Source of the DNA: JAVBMJ01 sp031551275
GTDB lineage: Bacteria > Bacteroidota > Bacteroidia > Bacteroidales > Rikenellaceae
DNA length: 64,000 nucleotides
Direction of reading: 5' to 3'
NCBI GenBank assembly: GCA_031551275.1
Contig: JAVBNX010000025.1
Location: 1-64,000, forward strand
A program made the translations under genes and the position numbers. This document shows, one piece after another, positions 44,754-52,449 of this stretch. Under the pieces are notes generated by a model. It did not search any database. It saw only the letters and a program-made list of their open reading frames with translations, and had not been told where the DNA came from. Numbering within the stretch: the first letter of the stretch is position 1; the number at the start of each line of letters is the position of its first letter.

Positions 44754-45415
44754 ACCATCTGCTCGGGTATAGTCATGTCACTGTTGTCCAATACGATCGC
44801 GTCGTCCGCCTTTTTCAGCGGCGAGATCTTGCGCTGCTGGTCGGCCATATCCCTCTGGCGGATGTTCTGCTCGACCCACTCCATGCTTACCTCCTCGCCC
44901 TTGGCCCGGAGCTCGTCGTAGCGCCTCTGCGCCCGGACCCTGGGGTCGGCGGTCATGAAGATCTTCAGCTCGGCCTGCGGGAAGACCACCGTGCCGATGT
45001 CGCGCCCGTCCATCACGATCCCCTTGTGCGCGCCCATGGCCTGCTGCAAGGCGACCAGTTTGTGGCGCACGGCCTCGACCTGGCTCACGGAGGTTACCGC
45101 GCGGCTTACCTCGGGCGAGCGGATCTCCTTTTCGACGCACTCCCCGTTGAGGTATATGTCGCTCGCCCCGCGTGCGGGGTTGAACCTGAAACCTATATCC
45201 AGCCCGGAAAGCTCCCCGAGCAGCTTGTTTTCATCCAAAACCCCGTCAGCCGAGATCGCACCCTGCCGCAGGGCGAAAAGGGCCACGGCGCGGTACATCG
45301 CCCCCGTATCGACGAAGGTGTAGCCCAACTCCGCGGCGATGCGCTGGGCGAAGGTGCTTTTCCCGCATGACGAGAAACCGTCGATGGCGATGATGATCTT
45401 ATTGTTTGAGCACAT
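44711..45415 (-). CDS. cmk: Cytidylate kinase
   Basis: A 234-residue (d)CMP kinase. The P-loop is IAIDGFSSCGKST at residues 9-21, followed by DTGAMYRAVALFAL, the insert with DIYLNGECVEKEIRSPEVS, MDGRDIGTVVFPQAELKIFMTA, and the lid QRRYDELRAKGEEVS...RDMADQQRKISPLKKADDAI. Length is normal. Cmk and IspH genes are neighbours in many bacteria. It overlaps the lysE-like gene upstream by 17 nt. Confidence 0.96.
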   Translation of the reverse strand: MCSNNKIIIAIDGFSSCGKSTFAQRIAAELGYTFVDTGAMYRAVALFALRQGAISADGVLDENKLLGELSGLDIGFRFNPARGASDIYLNGECVEKEIRSPEVSRAVTSVSQVEAVRHKLVALQQAMGAHKGIVMDGRDIGTVVFPQAELKIFMTADPRVRAQRRYDELRAKGEEVSMEWVEQNIRQRDMADQQRKISPLKKADDAIVLDNSDMTIPEQMVWVMEKIKGVCVSR

Positions 45416-46055
45416 TGTTAACAGGGATGCTAAAGCGGGGCAGCAGCGTAAACAACGCAGCCACGCCCAAAATGATGATGACCGCCCCCGAGATCCTGTT
45501 GATCCAGAGCAGGTGGCGCGGTCTGAACCGGTTTCGGAACATGCTCACCAGCGAGGTCAAACAGAACCACCACAACGCCCCGCCCGCGCCCACGCCCAGG
45601 ATCATGACCAGCCCGTCGATGAGCCCGATCGACGAGTCGATCCCGAAGGTGGCGAACAGGGCCACGAAGATCAGGATAAAGGCCGGATTCGCGGCGGTAA
45701 AAACGAACATCGAGATGTAGTCCTGCCAGAGGTTGCTTACCCCGGCCCGGTTGCGGCGGATCTGCACGACGGGATTGGTGGTAAAGATCATGATCCCGAC
45801 CCCGACCACGCACACGCCGCCGATCAGCTTGATCAGCATCATGTGGTGCTCGATAAAACTCATTACCACCGAGAGCGAGAACAGGGCGATGGCGGCGAAG
45901 AAGATATCGGTCGTGGCCGCCCCCAGCCCCGAGATAAAGCCCGATTTGTGGCTTTTGCTCAGCGTGCGCTGGATGCACAACACCCCGATAGGCCCCAGCG
46001 GAATGGAGGCCAGCAAGCCGATCAGTATGCCTTTAACGAGGAGAGTTACCCACAT
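45399..46055 (-). CDS. LysE/RhtB-family amino-acid exporter
   Basis: A 218-residue inner-membrane protein with six TM helices. The LysE-family N-terminal motif SIPLGPIGVLCIQRTLSKSHKSGFISGLGAATTD is clear, as is the NPAFILIFVALFATFG motif in the middle helix. It probably exports an amino acid or related small molecule; the substrate is unknown. As the first gene of the five-gene minus-strand run ending at 41481, it has a TACCTTTG box 14 nt upstream. Confidence 0.92.
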   Translation of the reverse strand: MWVTLLVKGILIGLLASIPLGPIGVLCIQRTLSKSHKSGFISGLGAATTDIFFAAIALFSLSVVMSFIEHHMMLIKLIGGVCVVGVGIMIFTTNPVVQIRRNRAGVSNLWQDYISMFVFTAANPAFILIFVALFATFGIDSSIGLIDGLVMILGVGAGGALWWFCLTSLVSMFRNRFRPRHLLWINRISGAVIIILGVAALFTLLPRFSIPVNNVLKQ

Positions 46056-46069
46056 AAAATTTCGTAACG

Positions 46070-46077
46070 CAAAGGTA
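46070..46077 (-). promoter_or_regulatory. -7 box for the lysE-cmk-ispH operon
   Basis: TACCTTTG on the minus strand; the predicted start gives a leader of about ten nucleotides before the ATG at 46053-46055. Confidence 0.6.
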
Positions 46078-46101
46078 ATAATTCGCCCCGATAAACCAAG
46101 C

Positions 46102-46791
46102 CTATTCGTAGATCAAAAAGATACCCCTGTCCGAGAAGGTCCAAAGGCAGTGGCGTTGCCCCGCCGCCGCCAAAGCGTCGTTGGCCCAGGTGTTGCACGA
46201 ATAGAAGAGGTTGTACCGCCCCCGCGCCTCGTAGAACGCGTCCGACGGCCCGTAGGCCGCATTGGTGGGGATGTTGACGAAATGCCCCTGGTTGTCCGTG
46301 ATGAAGCGCCCTTTGATAAACTCCACCAGCCGGGCGTACTGCTCACAGCTGATCCCGATCCGGCGGCACATCGCGTCCTCGGCCACCCGCTTGTGATAGG
46401 TCGCGTGCATGGCGGTCGTGCTGCACCAGAACGCCGCGTTGAAGGCCAACCGGAAGGTCAAATCGTCCCACGTGGGCATATCGAGGAAGAAGCCCTTGTC
46501 GCCCCATCCGAGCCCCAGGTAGCTGTACACCGTGTCCGGCGAAACATTATTGCTGAAGGGCAGCTCCACGCTCCAGTCGATTACCTCGTTGCGCACCGGC
46601 ATGACGATGTCGGTATGCTTCCCGTTGGTCATGATGTAGATGCCGACCTGGTCGGGCGCCTTTTCCTTCCCGCCGACCACGATGCGCGAACAGCCCCAGC
46701 CCGCCAGCAAATAGAGGCCGGCAAACCCCGCGAACCCCGCCGCAAGCCACGCCGCGAACCCTATTATTTTCCGTCCTGCTTTACTTTTCAT
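46102..46791 (-). CDS. DUF2459 / TIGR02117 family membrane-anchored protein
   Basis: A 229-residue protein with one N-terminal TM helix (about 8-30) and a periplasmic domain. The family features are YIMTNGKHTDIVMPV, YLGLGWGDKGFFLDMPTWDDLTF, AMHATYH, and FYSCNTWANDALAAAG near the end; the Cys with nearby His residues recalls an NlpC/P60-like fold, but the activity is not established. The ATG lies four bases after a TATCTTTG box, so the message may have no leader. Confidence 0.9.
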   Translation of the reverse strand: MKSKAGRKIIGFAAWLAAGFAGFAGLYLLAGWGCSRIVVGGKEKAPDQVGIYIMTNGKHTDIVMPVRNEVIDWSVELPFSNNVSPDTVYSYLGLGWGDKGFFLDMPTWDDLTFRLAFNAAFWCSTTAMHATYHKRVAEDAMCRRIGISCEQYARLVEFIKGRFITDNQGHFVNIPTNAAYGPSDAFYEARGRYNLFYSCNTWANDALAAAGQRHCLWTFSDRGIFLIYE

Positions 46792-46795
46792 GCCG

Positions 46796-46803
46796 CAAAG
46801 ATA
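46796..46803 (-). promoter_or_regulatory. -7 box immediately before the DUF2459 start codon
   Basis: TATCTTTG followed by four bases and ATG on the minus strand. The predicted start site is the A of the ATG. No TTG is seen at the usual distance. Confidence 0.55.
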
Positions 46804-46854
46804 AAACCTAACGATATATTTCTTACCTTTCAGGTCATTAAACCTTTCAATTCC

Positions 46855-47400
46855 ATGAAAAATCTGCTGATAGCCTGCGCCGCGATCCTGATGGCCGCCT
46901 GCGGCTCACAAACCAAGCCCGGGGCCCTGTTTACCGCCACCGAAACGGGGGTCGACCCCATCCTGCTCGGGATGACCGAAGAGGAGGTCCCGGGCACATG
47001 CGACGGCCTGTACGACGCCGTTACGTCCGAAACCATAGAGGATTACGAGGGCAGCTACACCGTCCTGCACTTCACTTTGAACGGCGAGCCGGTCATGGAC
47101 GCCAACCTCTTCGGTGCCGCGATAGCCTCCATCGAGGTCTTTACAAAGAACGTCGCTTCCCCCGAGGGCATCTCCCCGGGCATGGCGGTCAAGGATCTTT
47201 TCCGGGCGGGCGGCAAAGCGTGGATGCGCAACGACGGCGAACTTTTCGTCGATCTCAACCAGGTGGATTTCAAAGTGTCGGACCTCAATGAGTCCGGCCG
47301 CTCGAAACTGGCCGACGCCTACCTGCACGGCGACGACCCGCAGATCGACGAAAGCGATTTCGAATCCCACGCAAAAATCAAGGGCATCGTTATCTATTGA
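46855..47400 (+). CDS. Hypothetical lipoprotein
   Basis: A 181-residue lipoprotein (lipobox LMAAC, Cys16). The mature region has a PILLGMTEEEVPG stretch, an all-beta core (GSYTVLHFTLNGEPVMDAN, IEVFTKN) and a C-terminal IKGIVIY strand. PILLGM followed by ISPGMAVKDLFRAGGKAWM is reminiscent of SmpA/BamE-like folds, though I would not assign it. It is divergent from the DUF2459 gene. The long in-frame upstream ORF is antisense read-through. Confidence 0.8.
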   Translation: MKNLLIACAAILMAACGSQTKPGALFTATETGVDPILLGMTEEEVPGTCDGLYDAVTSETIEDYEGSYTVLHFTLNGEPVMDANLFGAAIASIEVFTKNVASPEGISPGMAVKDLFRAGGKAWMRNDGELFVDLNQVDFKVSDLNESGRSKLADAYLHGDDPQIDESDFESHAKIKGIVIY

Positions 47401-47410
47401 CGGGAATTTT

Positions 47411-47436
47411 TCGTACATTTATAACCAATTGTACGA
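47411..47436 (+). promoter_or_regulatory. Inverted repeat overlapping a promoter-like box
   Basis: TCGTACA, 12 nt, TGTACGA: perfect seven-base arms just before the ATG at 47439. The left arm overlaps TACATTTA, a near match to the -7 box, so a symmetric repressor site is plausible. Confidence 0.45.
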
Positions 47437-47438
47437 CC

Positions 47439-47744
47439 ATGAAAAAGTTCCTCCTTTTGATACCCCTCTGCCTGGTCTGGTGCTCGGCCGGGGTGGGCAA
47501 CGCCTGCACGTGCAACGACGTCCCGCTCTACGGCAAGGTCAAAGTGGTTGCCTCCTTCCCCGATTTCAAGGTCAAAATCGTCAACAGTTTCCCCGATTTG
47601 AAGGTGCAGGTGGTCGGTGCCTTTCCGGACAAGTGCGGAAAATGGCAGTTTGTGGAGTCCTTCCCCGACTTTACGATCCAGTACGTCGAATCGTTTCCCG
47701 ATTTCACGATTCAGTTCGTGGAATCATTTCCCGGATTGCCGTAG
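47439..47744 (+). CDS. Small secreted SFPDF-repeat protein
   Basis: A 101-residue exported protein (signal to about GVGNA, residue 22). The mature part, after CTCND, is built of six repeats of about 11-13 residues, each ending SFPDF, SFPDL or AFPDK: KVKVVASFPDF, KVKIVNSFPDL, KVQVVGAFPDKCG, KWQFVESFPDF, TIQYVESFPDF, TIQFVESFPGLP. Alternating hydrophobic residues predict short beta strands. From memory this repeat pattern resembles proteins annotated as 7(1) septoil knot domain; that match needs a search. Function unknown. Confidence 0.82.
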   Translation: MKKFLLLIPLCLVWCSAGVGNACTCNDVPLYGKVKVVASFPDFKVKIVNSFPDLKVQVVGAFPDKCGKWQFVESFPDFTIQYVESFPDFTIQFVESFPGLP

Positions 47745-47763
47745 CAACTTAAAGTATTTTTCC

Positions 47764-47771
47764 TATATTTG
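47764..47771 (+). promoter_or_regulatory. -7 box for the aminopeptidase P gene
   Basis: TATATTTG matches TAnnTTTG and lies 22 nt before the ATG at 47794. A TTG lies 25 nt further upstream, slightly beyond the usual range. Confidence 0.55.
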
Positions 47772-47793
47772 TGGAACTCAAATCAAAGCCTGA

Positions 47794-49188
47794 ATGTTCT
47801 TACCGCAAACCTATACCTCCCGCCGCGCACTGCTGCGCCACCGCGTTTTGCGCGGCGGATTGATCCTGCTGCCCGGCAACGGCGAGGCGTCGATGAACTA
47901 CCCCGACAACACCTACCGTTTCCGCCAGGACAGCACCTTTTTGTACTACTTCGGCCTGAACCTCCCCGCTTTGGCCGGCCTGATCGACGCGGACACCGGT
48001 GAGGAGTGGCTTTTCGGCGACGATTTGACGATGGACGACATCATCTGGACCGGACCCCAGCCCACGATCGCCGAACTGGGCGAAAAGGCAGGGATCAGCT
48101 TGACTGGGCCCCTCTCCCTGCTCCACGAAAAACTCGCGCTGGCCGTCAAAAGCAACCGCCGCATCCACTATCTGCCCCCCTACCGTGCGGAAACCGCCAA
48201 CGCCATCTCTTCGTTGCTGGGCGTCAAGCGCAGCGCGGTGGCAGACAGGGCCTCCGTGGAGCTGGCTCTGGCCGTGGTCTCCCAGAGGGACATCAAGTCC
48301 GACGAGGAGGTCGAACGCATCGAGGTCTCACTGGAGATCGCCTATAAAATGCACGTTACCGCCATGCGCATGTGCCGCGAAGGGGTGGTCGAGCGCGAGA
48401 TCGCCGGGGCTTTGGAGGGGATCTCCCTCCAGTACGGCGGCGGGGTCAGTTTCCCCCCGATCGTGACCATCAACGGACAGACCCTGCACAACCACTTCTA
48501 CGGCAACACCTTGCAGCGCGGCAAACTGCTGCTGATCGACGCCGGGGCCGAGTGCACGATGGGTTACGCGAGCGATCTGACCCGCACTATCCCCGTGGGG
48601 GGGCGCTTCTCGCAGCAGCAAAAGGATATCTACAACCTGGTGCTCAAAGCCAACGACCGCGCCTTCGAACTTTCGCGCCCGGACGTCAACTACAAGGAGG
48701 TCCACCTGGCCGCCGTTACCACCCTGGCGCAGGGCCTGATCGAGATGGGGCTGATGAGGGGAGACGCCGAAGCGGCTGTCGAAGCCGGGGCCATGGCCCT
48801 GTTCATGCCCCACGGCCTGGGCCACATGATGGGCCTGGACGTGCACGACATGGAGAACATCGGCGAGAAGTACGTCGGCTACGATCTGGAGGTCGAGCGC
48901 AGCAAGCAACTGGGCGTGGGCTCTTTGCGCATGGGCCGCAGGCTCAAGCCGGGCATGGTGCTGACCGTCGAGCCGGGCATCTACTTCATCCCCGCCTACA
49001 TCGACAAATGGAGGGAGGAGAACCGTTGCGCCGAATTCATCGATTACGGTGCATTGGACGCCTACCGCGACTTCGGCGGCATCCGCATCGAGGACGATAT
49101 GCTGATTACCCGGGAGGGCAACCGTTTGCTGGGCGCCCGCCGCGCCCCGGTTACCGTCGAGGAGATCGAAAGCCTGGTCAAGAATTAA
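47794..49188 (+). CDS. pepP: Xaa-Pro aminopeptidase (aminopeptidase P, M24B)
   Basis: A 464-residue cytoplasmic metallopeptidase removing N-terminal residues before proline. The N-terminal creatinase-like domain includes YPDNTYRFRQDSTFLYYFG. The M24 catalytic domain shows the five di-metal ligands: Asp in LLIDAGAE, Asp in YASDLTRTIPVGG, His in PHGLGHMMGLDVHD, Glu in VLTVEPGIYFIP and Glu in GGIRIEDDML. Normal length. It ends before a terminator. Confidence 0.95.
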   Translation: MFLPQTYTSRRALLRHRVLRGGLILLPGNGEASMNYPDNTYRFRQDSTFLYYFGLNLPALAGLIDADTGEEWLFGDDLTMDDIIWTGPQPTIAELGEKAGISLTGPLSLLHEKLALAVKSNRRIHYLPPYRAETANAISSLLGVKRSAVADRASVELALAVVSQRDIKSDEEVERIEVSLEIAYKMHVTAMRMCREGVVEREIAGALEGISLQYGGGVSFPPIVTINGQTLHNHFYGNTLQRGKLLLIDAGAECTMGYASDLTRTIPVGGRFSQQQKDIYNLVLKANDRAFELSRPDVNYKEVHLAAVTTLAQGLIEMGLMRGDAEAAVEAGAMALFMPHGLGHMMGLDVHDMENIGEKYVGYDLEVERSKQLGVGSLRMGRRLKPGMVLTVEPGIYFIPAYIDKWREENRCAEFIDYGALDAYRDFGGIRIEDDMLITREGNRLLGARRAPVTVEEIESLVKN

Positions 49189-49255
49189 ACAAAACTTAAG
49201 ACGAGTCGATACACCCCCTGCTGCGCTTCACTTGACGTACTCACCCCTTTACCCG

Positions 49256-49285
49256 AAAACCCTGCCCCCTCACGGCAGGGTTTTT
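49256..49285 (+). terminator. Intrinsic terminator after pepP
   Basis: AAAACCCTGCC, loop CCCTCAC, GGCAGGGTTTTT: a strong stem and T run, in the gap between pepP and pfkA. Confidence 0.9.
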
Positions 49286-49328
49286 GCTTTTTCCTACCCC
49301 GTGGAAACGAATTAATAAAAAATTTTAT

Positions 49329-49336
49329 TAACTTTG
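49329..49336 (+). promoter_or_regulatory. -7 box for pfkA
   Basis: TAACTTTG matches TAnnTTTG and lies 24 nt before the pfkA ATG at 49361. Confidence 0.6.
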
Positions 49337-49360
49337 CCCCGGACAAAAACGAAAGAGAAA

Positions 49361-50341
49361 ATGAGCGAGATCAAGTGCATCGGGATACTCACCTCGGGAG
49401 GCGACGCCCCGGCCATGAACGCGGCCATCCGTGCCGTTACCCGTGCGGCTATATACAACGGATTCTCCGTCAAGGGGGTTATGAGGGGTTACAAGGGCCT
49501 GATCACGGGTGAGATCTTCCCCATGCTGACCCAGAACGTGAGCAACATCATCCAGCAGGGCGGAACCATCCTTAAGACCGCGCGCTGCCAGGAGTTTACC
49601 ACCCCCGAGGGGCGCAAGGTGGCTTGGGAGACGATGAAAAAAGAGGGCATCGACGCCCTGGTGGTAATCGGCGGCGACGGTTCGCTGACCGGCGCGAGGA
49701 TCTTCGCCTCGGAGTACGACATCCCCATCGTGGGGCTGCCGGGCACGATCGACAACGATCTCTCGGGCACCGATACGACCATAGGCTACGACACGGCCCT
49801 GAACACCATCATGCAGGCGGTCGACAAGATCCGCGACACCGCCTCGTCCCACGAGCGTCTGTTCTTCATCGAGGTTATGGGCCGCAACGCCGGCCACCTG
49901 GCCTTGAACGGCGCGATCGCCACGGGCGCCGAGGCCGCCATCATCCCCGAGATCGCCACCGAGGTCGACCAGTTGGCCGAGCTGATCCAGAACGGTTTCC
50001 GCAAATCGAAGAACAGCAGCATCGTGCTGGTCGCCGAGAGCGAGCTGACCGGCGGGGCCATGGGCCTGGCCGACCGCGTCAAAAGGGAGTACCCCCAGTA
50101 CGACGTGAGGGTTACCATCCTGGGCCACATCCAGCGGGGAGGCTCGCCCACGGCCAGCGACCGCATCCTGGCCAGCCGCATGGGCCAGGCCGCGATCGAC
50201 GCCCTGTTGGAGGGCCAGCGCAACGTGATGATCGGCATCGAGAACGAGGAGATCGTCTACGTCCCCTTCGTCAAGGCCGTGCGCAACGACAAACCCATCA
50301 ACAGGGAACTGCTCAACACGATCAAGATCCTTTCGATTTAG
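49361..50341 (+). CDS. pfkA: ATP-dependent 6-phosphofructokinase
   Basis: A 326-residue glycolytic kinase. The N-terminal GILTSGGDAPAMNAAIRA and the ATP-site GGDGSLTGA are clear; GGDGS rather than GGDDS indicates ATP rather than pyrophosphate as donor. The catalytic PGTIDNDLSGTDTTIGYDTA block (Asp acting as base) and the EVMGRNAGHLAL fructose-6-phosphate site follow, then ILGHIQRGGSPTASDR. The start is the ATG at 49361; the upstream in-frame extension overlaps the promoter. Confidence 0.96.
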   Translation: MSEIKCIGILTSGGDAPAMNAAIRAVTRAAIYNGFSVKGVMRGYKGLITGEIFPMLTQNVSNIIQQGGTILKTARCQEFTTPEGRKVAWETMKKEGIDALVVIGGDGSLTGARIFASEYDIPIVGLPGTIDNDLSGTDTTIGYDTALNTIMQAVDKIRDTASSHERLFFIEVMGRNAGHLALNGAIATGAEAAIIPEIATEVDQLAELIQNGFRKSKNSSIVLVAESELTGGAMGLADRVKREYPQYDVRVTILGHIQRGGSPTASDRILASRMGQAAIDALLEGQRNVMIGIENEEIVYVPFVKAVRNDKPINRELLNTIKILSI

Positions 50342-50353
50342 GCGAATAATCGC

Positions 50354-50361
50354 TATCTTTG
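50354..50361 (+). promoter_or_regulatory. -7 box directly before the GT4 start codon
   Basis: TATCTTTG, three bases, then the ATG at 50365. It implies a leaderless or nearly leaderless message if functional. There is no TTG at the usual spacing. Confidence 0.45.
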
Positions 50362-50364
50362 TAC

Positions 50365-51507
50365 ATGCCACAAAGAAAAGATGTGCTCTTCATCATCGAC
50401 AGCCTGCGCGGCGGCGGCGCTGAAAGGGCACTGATCGAACTGCTCCGACAATTCGACTACACCCGCTACCGGGTTACCCTATATGTAATCCACCCCGACG
50501 GGGTCTACCTCAAAGACATCCCCCGCGAGGTGGAGGTCGCCACCTTTTTCTCCCCCGAAAGCCCCTACAAAGGCTCCGCACTCATGCACCGGGCCCTGAG
50601 GCACTACCGGAAGTACAACCGCAAAGGGTTGTTGCGGTACGCCGTGCGCCGGACGGTCAAGCGCCGAAAATACGACGCGATCGTCTCCTTCGTCGAGGGC
50701 ATCCCCCTGATCTTCCACACTATGGTCGCCGGGTGGGGCAAAAGGAACATCACCTGGCTGCACTGCGATTTAAGGAATTTCCACCACACCCTGGTCCACC
50801 ACAGGGACGCCTCGTGCGAAAAAGCGTGCTACGAGCAAATGGACGACATCGTCTTCGTCTCGCAAAACGCCATGGACTCTTTCGGTGAGTTGTACGGCGT
50901 GCCCGCGCGCAAGCATTGCATCTACAACGTGGTCGATGTCGATAAGATACGCGAGGCGGCACAGAAAACCCCCGTCGGGCACTCCCTGCTGACGGTCACG
51001 ACCATCGGCAGCCTCTCCCCCGTGAAGGGCTACGACCGCCTGCTACGCGTGGCCAAAAGGCTGAAAAACGACGGTTACGCGCTCAACATACAACTGCTCG
51101 GAGACGGGGACAGCCCCGTCAAACAGGAGCTTTTCGCGTTGCAGGAGTCGTTGGGCCTTCAGGATTACGTCCATTTCCTGGGCTTTCAGGACTCCCCGTT
51201 CCCCTGGCTGAAAGAATCCGATATTTTCGTGAGCACCTCGCTCTCGGAGGGCCTTCCGTATGTGATCTGCGAATCCCTGGCGTTGGGCGTCCCCGTGGTT
51301 GCCACCCGCACGGCCGGAGCGATGGAGCTGCTCGGCGAGGACCAATACGGGCTGCTGGCCGACCAGAGCGACGATTCGGTCTACCACGCCCTCAAGCGCA
51401 TGATAGACGATGAAAAGCTCAGGGAGCACTACCGCCGCCAGTCCCTCGAACGCGCCCGCCTTTTCGACGTCAAACACACCATGGAGGCCGTTTACCGGTT
51501 GCTATAA
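50365..51507 (+). CDS. GT4-family glycosyltransferase
   Basis: A 380-residue GT-B fold enzyme without a signal peptide. The N-terminal KDVLFIIDSLRGGGAERALIELL is the typical acceptor-domain start, and the donor domain has TTIGSLSPVKGYDRLLRVAKRL, QLLGDGDSP, VHFLGFQDSPFPWLKESDIFVSTSLSEGLPYVICESLALGVPVVAT, where ExGLPxxxxE binds the nucleotide sugar. It probably takes part in surface polysaccharide synthesis, but it stands alone here, away from a polysaccharide cluster. Confidence 0.93.
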   Translation: MPQRKDVLFIIDSLRGGGAERALIELLRQFDYTRYRVTLYVIHPDGVYLKDIPREVEVATFFSPESPYKGSALMHRALRHYRKYNRKGLLRYAVRRTVKRRKYDAIVSFVEGIPLIFHTMVAGWGKRNITWLHCDLRNFHHTLVHHRDASCEKACYEQMDDIVFVSQNAMDSFGELYGVPARKHCIYNVVDVDKIREAAQKTPVGHSLLTVTTIGSLSPVKGYDRLLRVAKRLKNDGYALNIQLLGDGDSPVKQELFALQESLGLQDYVHFLGFQDSPFPWLKESDIFVSTSLSEGLPYVICESLALGVPVVATRTAGAMELLGEDQYGLLADQSDDSVYHALKRMIDDEKLREHYRRQSLERARLFDVKHTMEAVYRLL

Positions 51508-51511
51508 CGGC

Positions 51512-52402
51512 TTACCTTGCCAAATAATCGATCACATACATGACCTGCCCCGGCGTGTAGTGGACCAATATGGCCGCCGCGACGGAGCCGGAGGCGTAGA
51601 GTAGGGCGTCGAAAAATTTCGGCCACGTATAGCGCTCGCCCAGTATGAACAGGATCTTGTAAATCTCCACCAGGAGCAGCACGCACCCGATCCCGCCGAC
51701 GATGTAGCCCAGCGTGACGAACAGGGAGAAGAACTCCAACCCCATCAGAAACGCCCCTATCCCCATCGCCGCCGCGCCCATGCCCAGCTCGTCATCGAAG
51801 TAATCCTCCATAACGTTTACCGAGACGTAGAGTTGCAGGCCGATAAAGCAGTAGAAAAGGAATCCTGTGACTATGCCGGTAAAGAATCCCACGGTGTGCG
51901 GATCGCTGAACCACATCGGCCCGTTTACCCTGAAATCCGGGAACAGGAAGTCGAACAGGAAGAAATAGGCCAGCTCCGCGCAAAACAGCAGCAGCAGGCA
52001 GGTCAAGGACCCTACCGAATCCTCGTTGTTTTCCCAAAGTATATATCCGATAACCAGCATCCCGGCCAGGATGTATAGGAACCACGCCGCCCCGCCCGAC
52101 GCCATGCCGCGCTCTTTTTCGCGACCGGACGGCGTTTGCTGTTGCGGTATGGCGACCAGGTAGGAGGCGTTCACATAGGCGTGTTGCCCCTCGTGGATGA
52201 TTCGCGCCCACTGGCCCTCGATTTCATATACGATTACGACCTGCCGGTTGTTGAGTTTGCCGACCACCGGGGCGTTTGCGTCGGGAGTCGAGCGCACGTT
52301 GAGCGTGCCGCCCACATCTACCCGGTAACTCGCCGCGGAGAGTGCACCGCTGGCGAGAACGGAAAAAAGAAACGATAGAAGTAAAACCTTTAGTCCCTTC
52401 AA
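51512..52402 (-). CDS. SH3-domain multi-TM membrane protein
   Basis: A 296-residue protein with a signal peptide (to about AAS), then an SH3b domain (YRVDVGGTLNVRSTPDANAPVVGKLNNRQVV...GQHAYVNASYLV) at about 25-85, then five or six TM helices from about residue 105 to the end. It echoes the SH3-plus-TM layout of the gene at 967 but lacks the zinc ribbon. It may sense the cell wall or envelope; this is inference. It ends 4 nt after the convergent GT4 gene. Confidence 0.85.
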   Translation of the reverse strand: MKGLKVLLLSFLFSVLASGALSAASYRVDVGGTLNVRSTPDANAPVVGKLNNRQVVIVYEIEGQWARIIHEGQHAYVNASYLVAIPQQQTPSGREKERGMASGGAAWFLYILAGMLVIGYILWENNEDSVGSLTCLLLLFCAELAYFFLFDFLFPDFRVNGPMWFSDPHTVGFFTGIVTGFLFYCFIGLQLYVSVNVMEDYFDDELGMGAAAMGIGAFLMGLEFFSLFVTLGYIVGGIGCVLLLVEIYKILFILGERYTWPKFFDALLYASGSVAAAILVHYTPGQVMYVIDYLAR

Positions 52403-52449
52403 GTCTATGGTATTTTAATTACTGCAGCTCCACCGCCGCCACATCCTCC

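Noticed and set aside
43872..45415. A cmk-ispH fusion protein
   Set aside because: The genes overlap by 43 nt in different frames, each with its own start and stop, so they are separate proteins.
49201..49250. Third copy of the hairpin repeat, because of GACGTACTCACCCC
   Set aside because: Only a few bases recall the repeat tip; no long arms and no CCGGAG or TGAGGA flanks.
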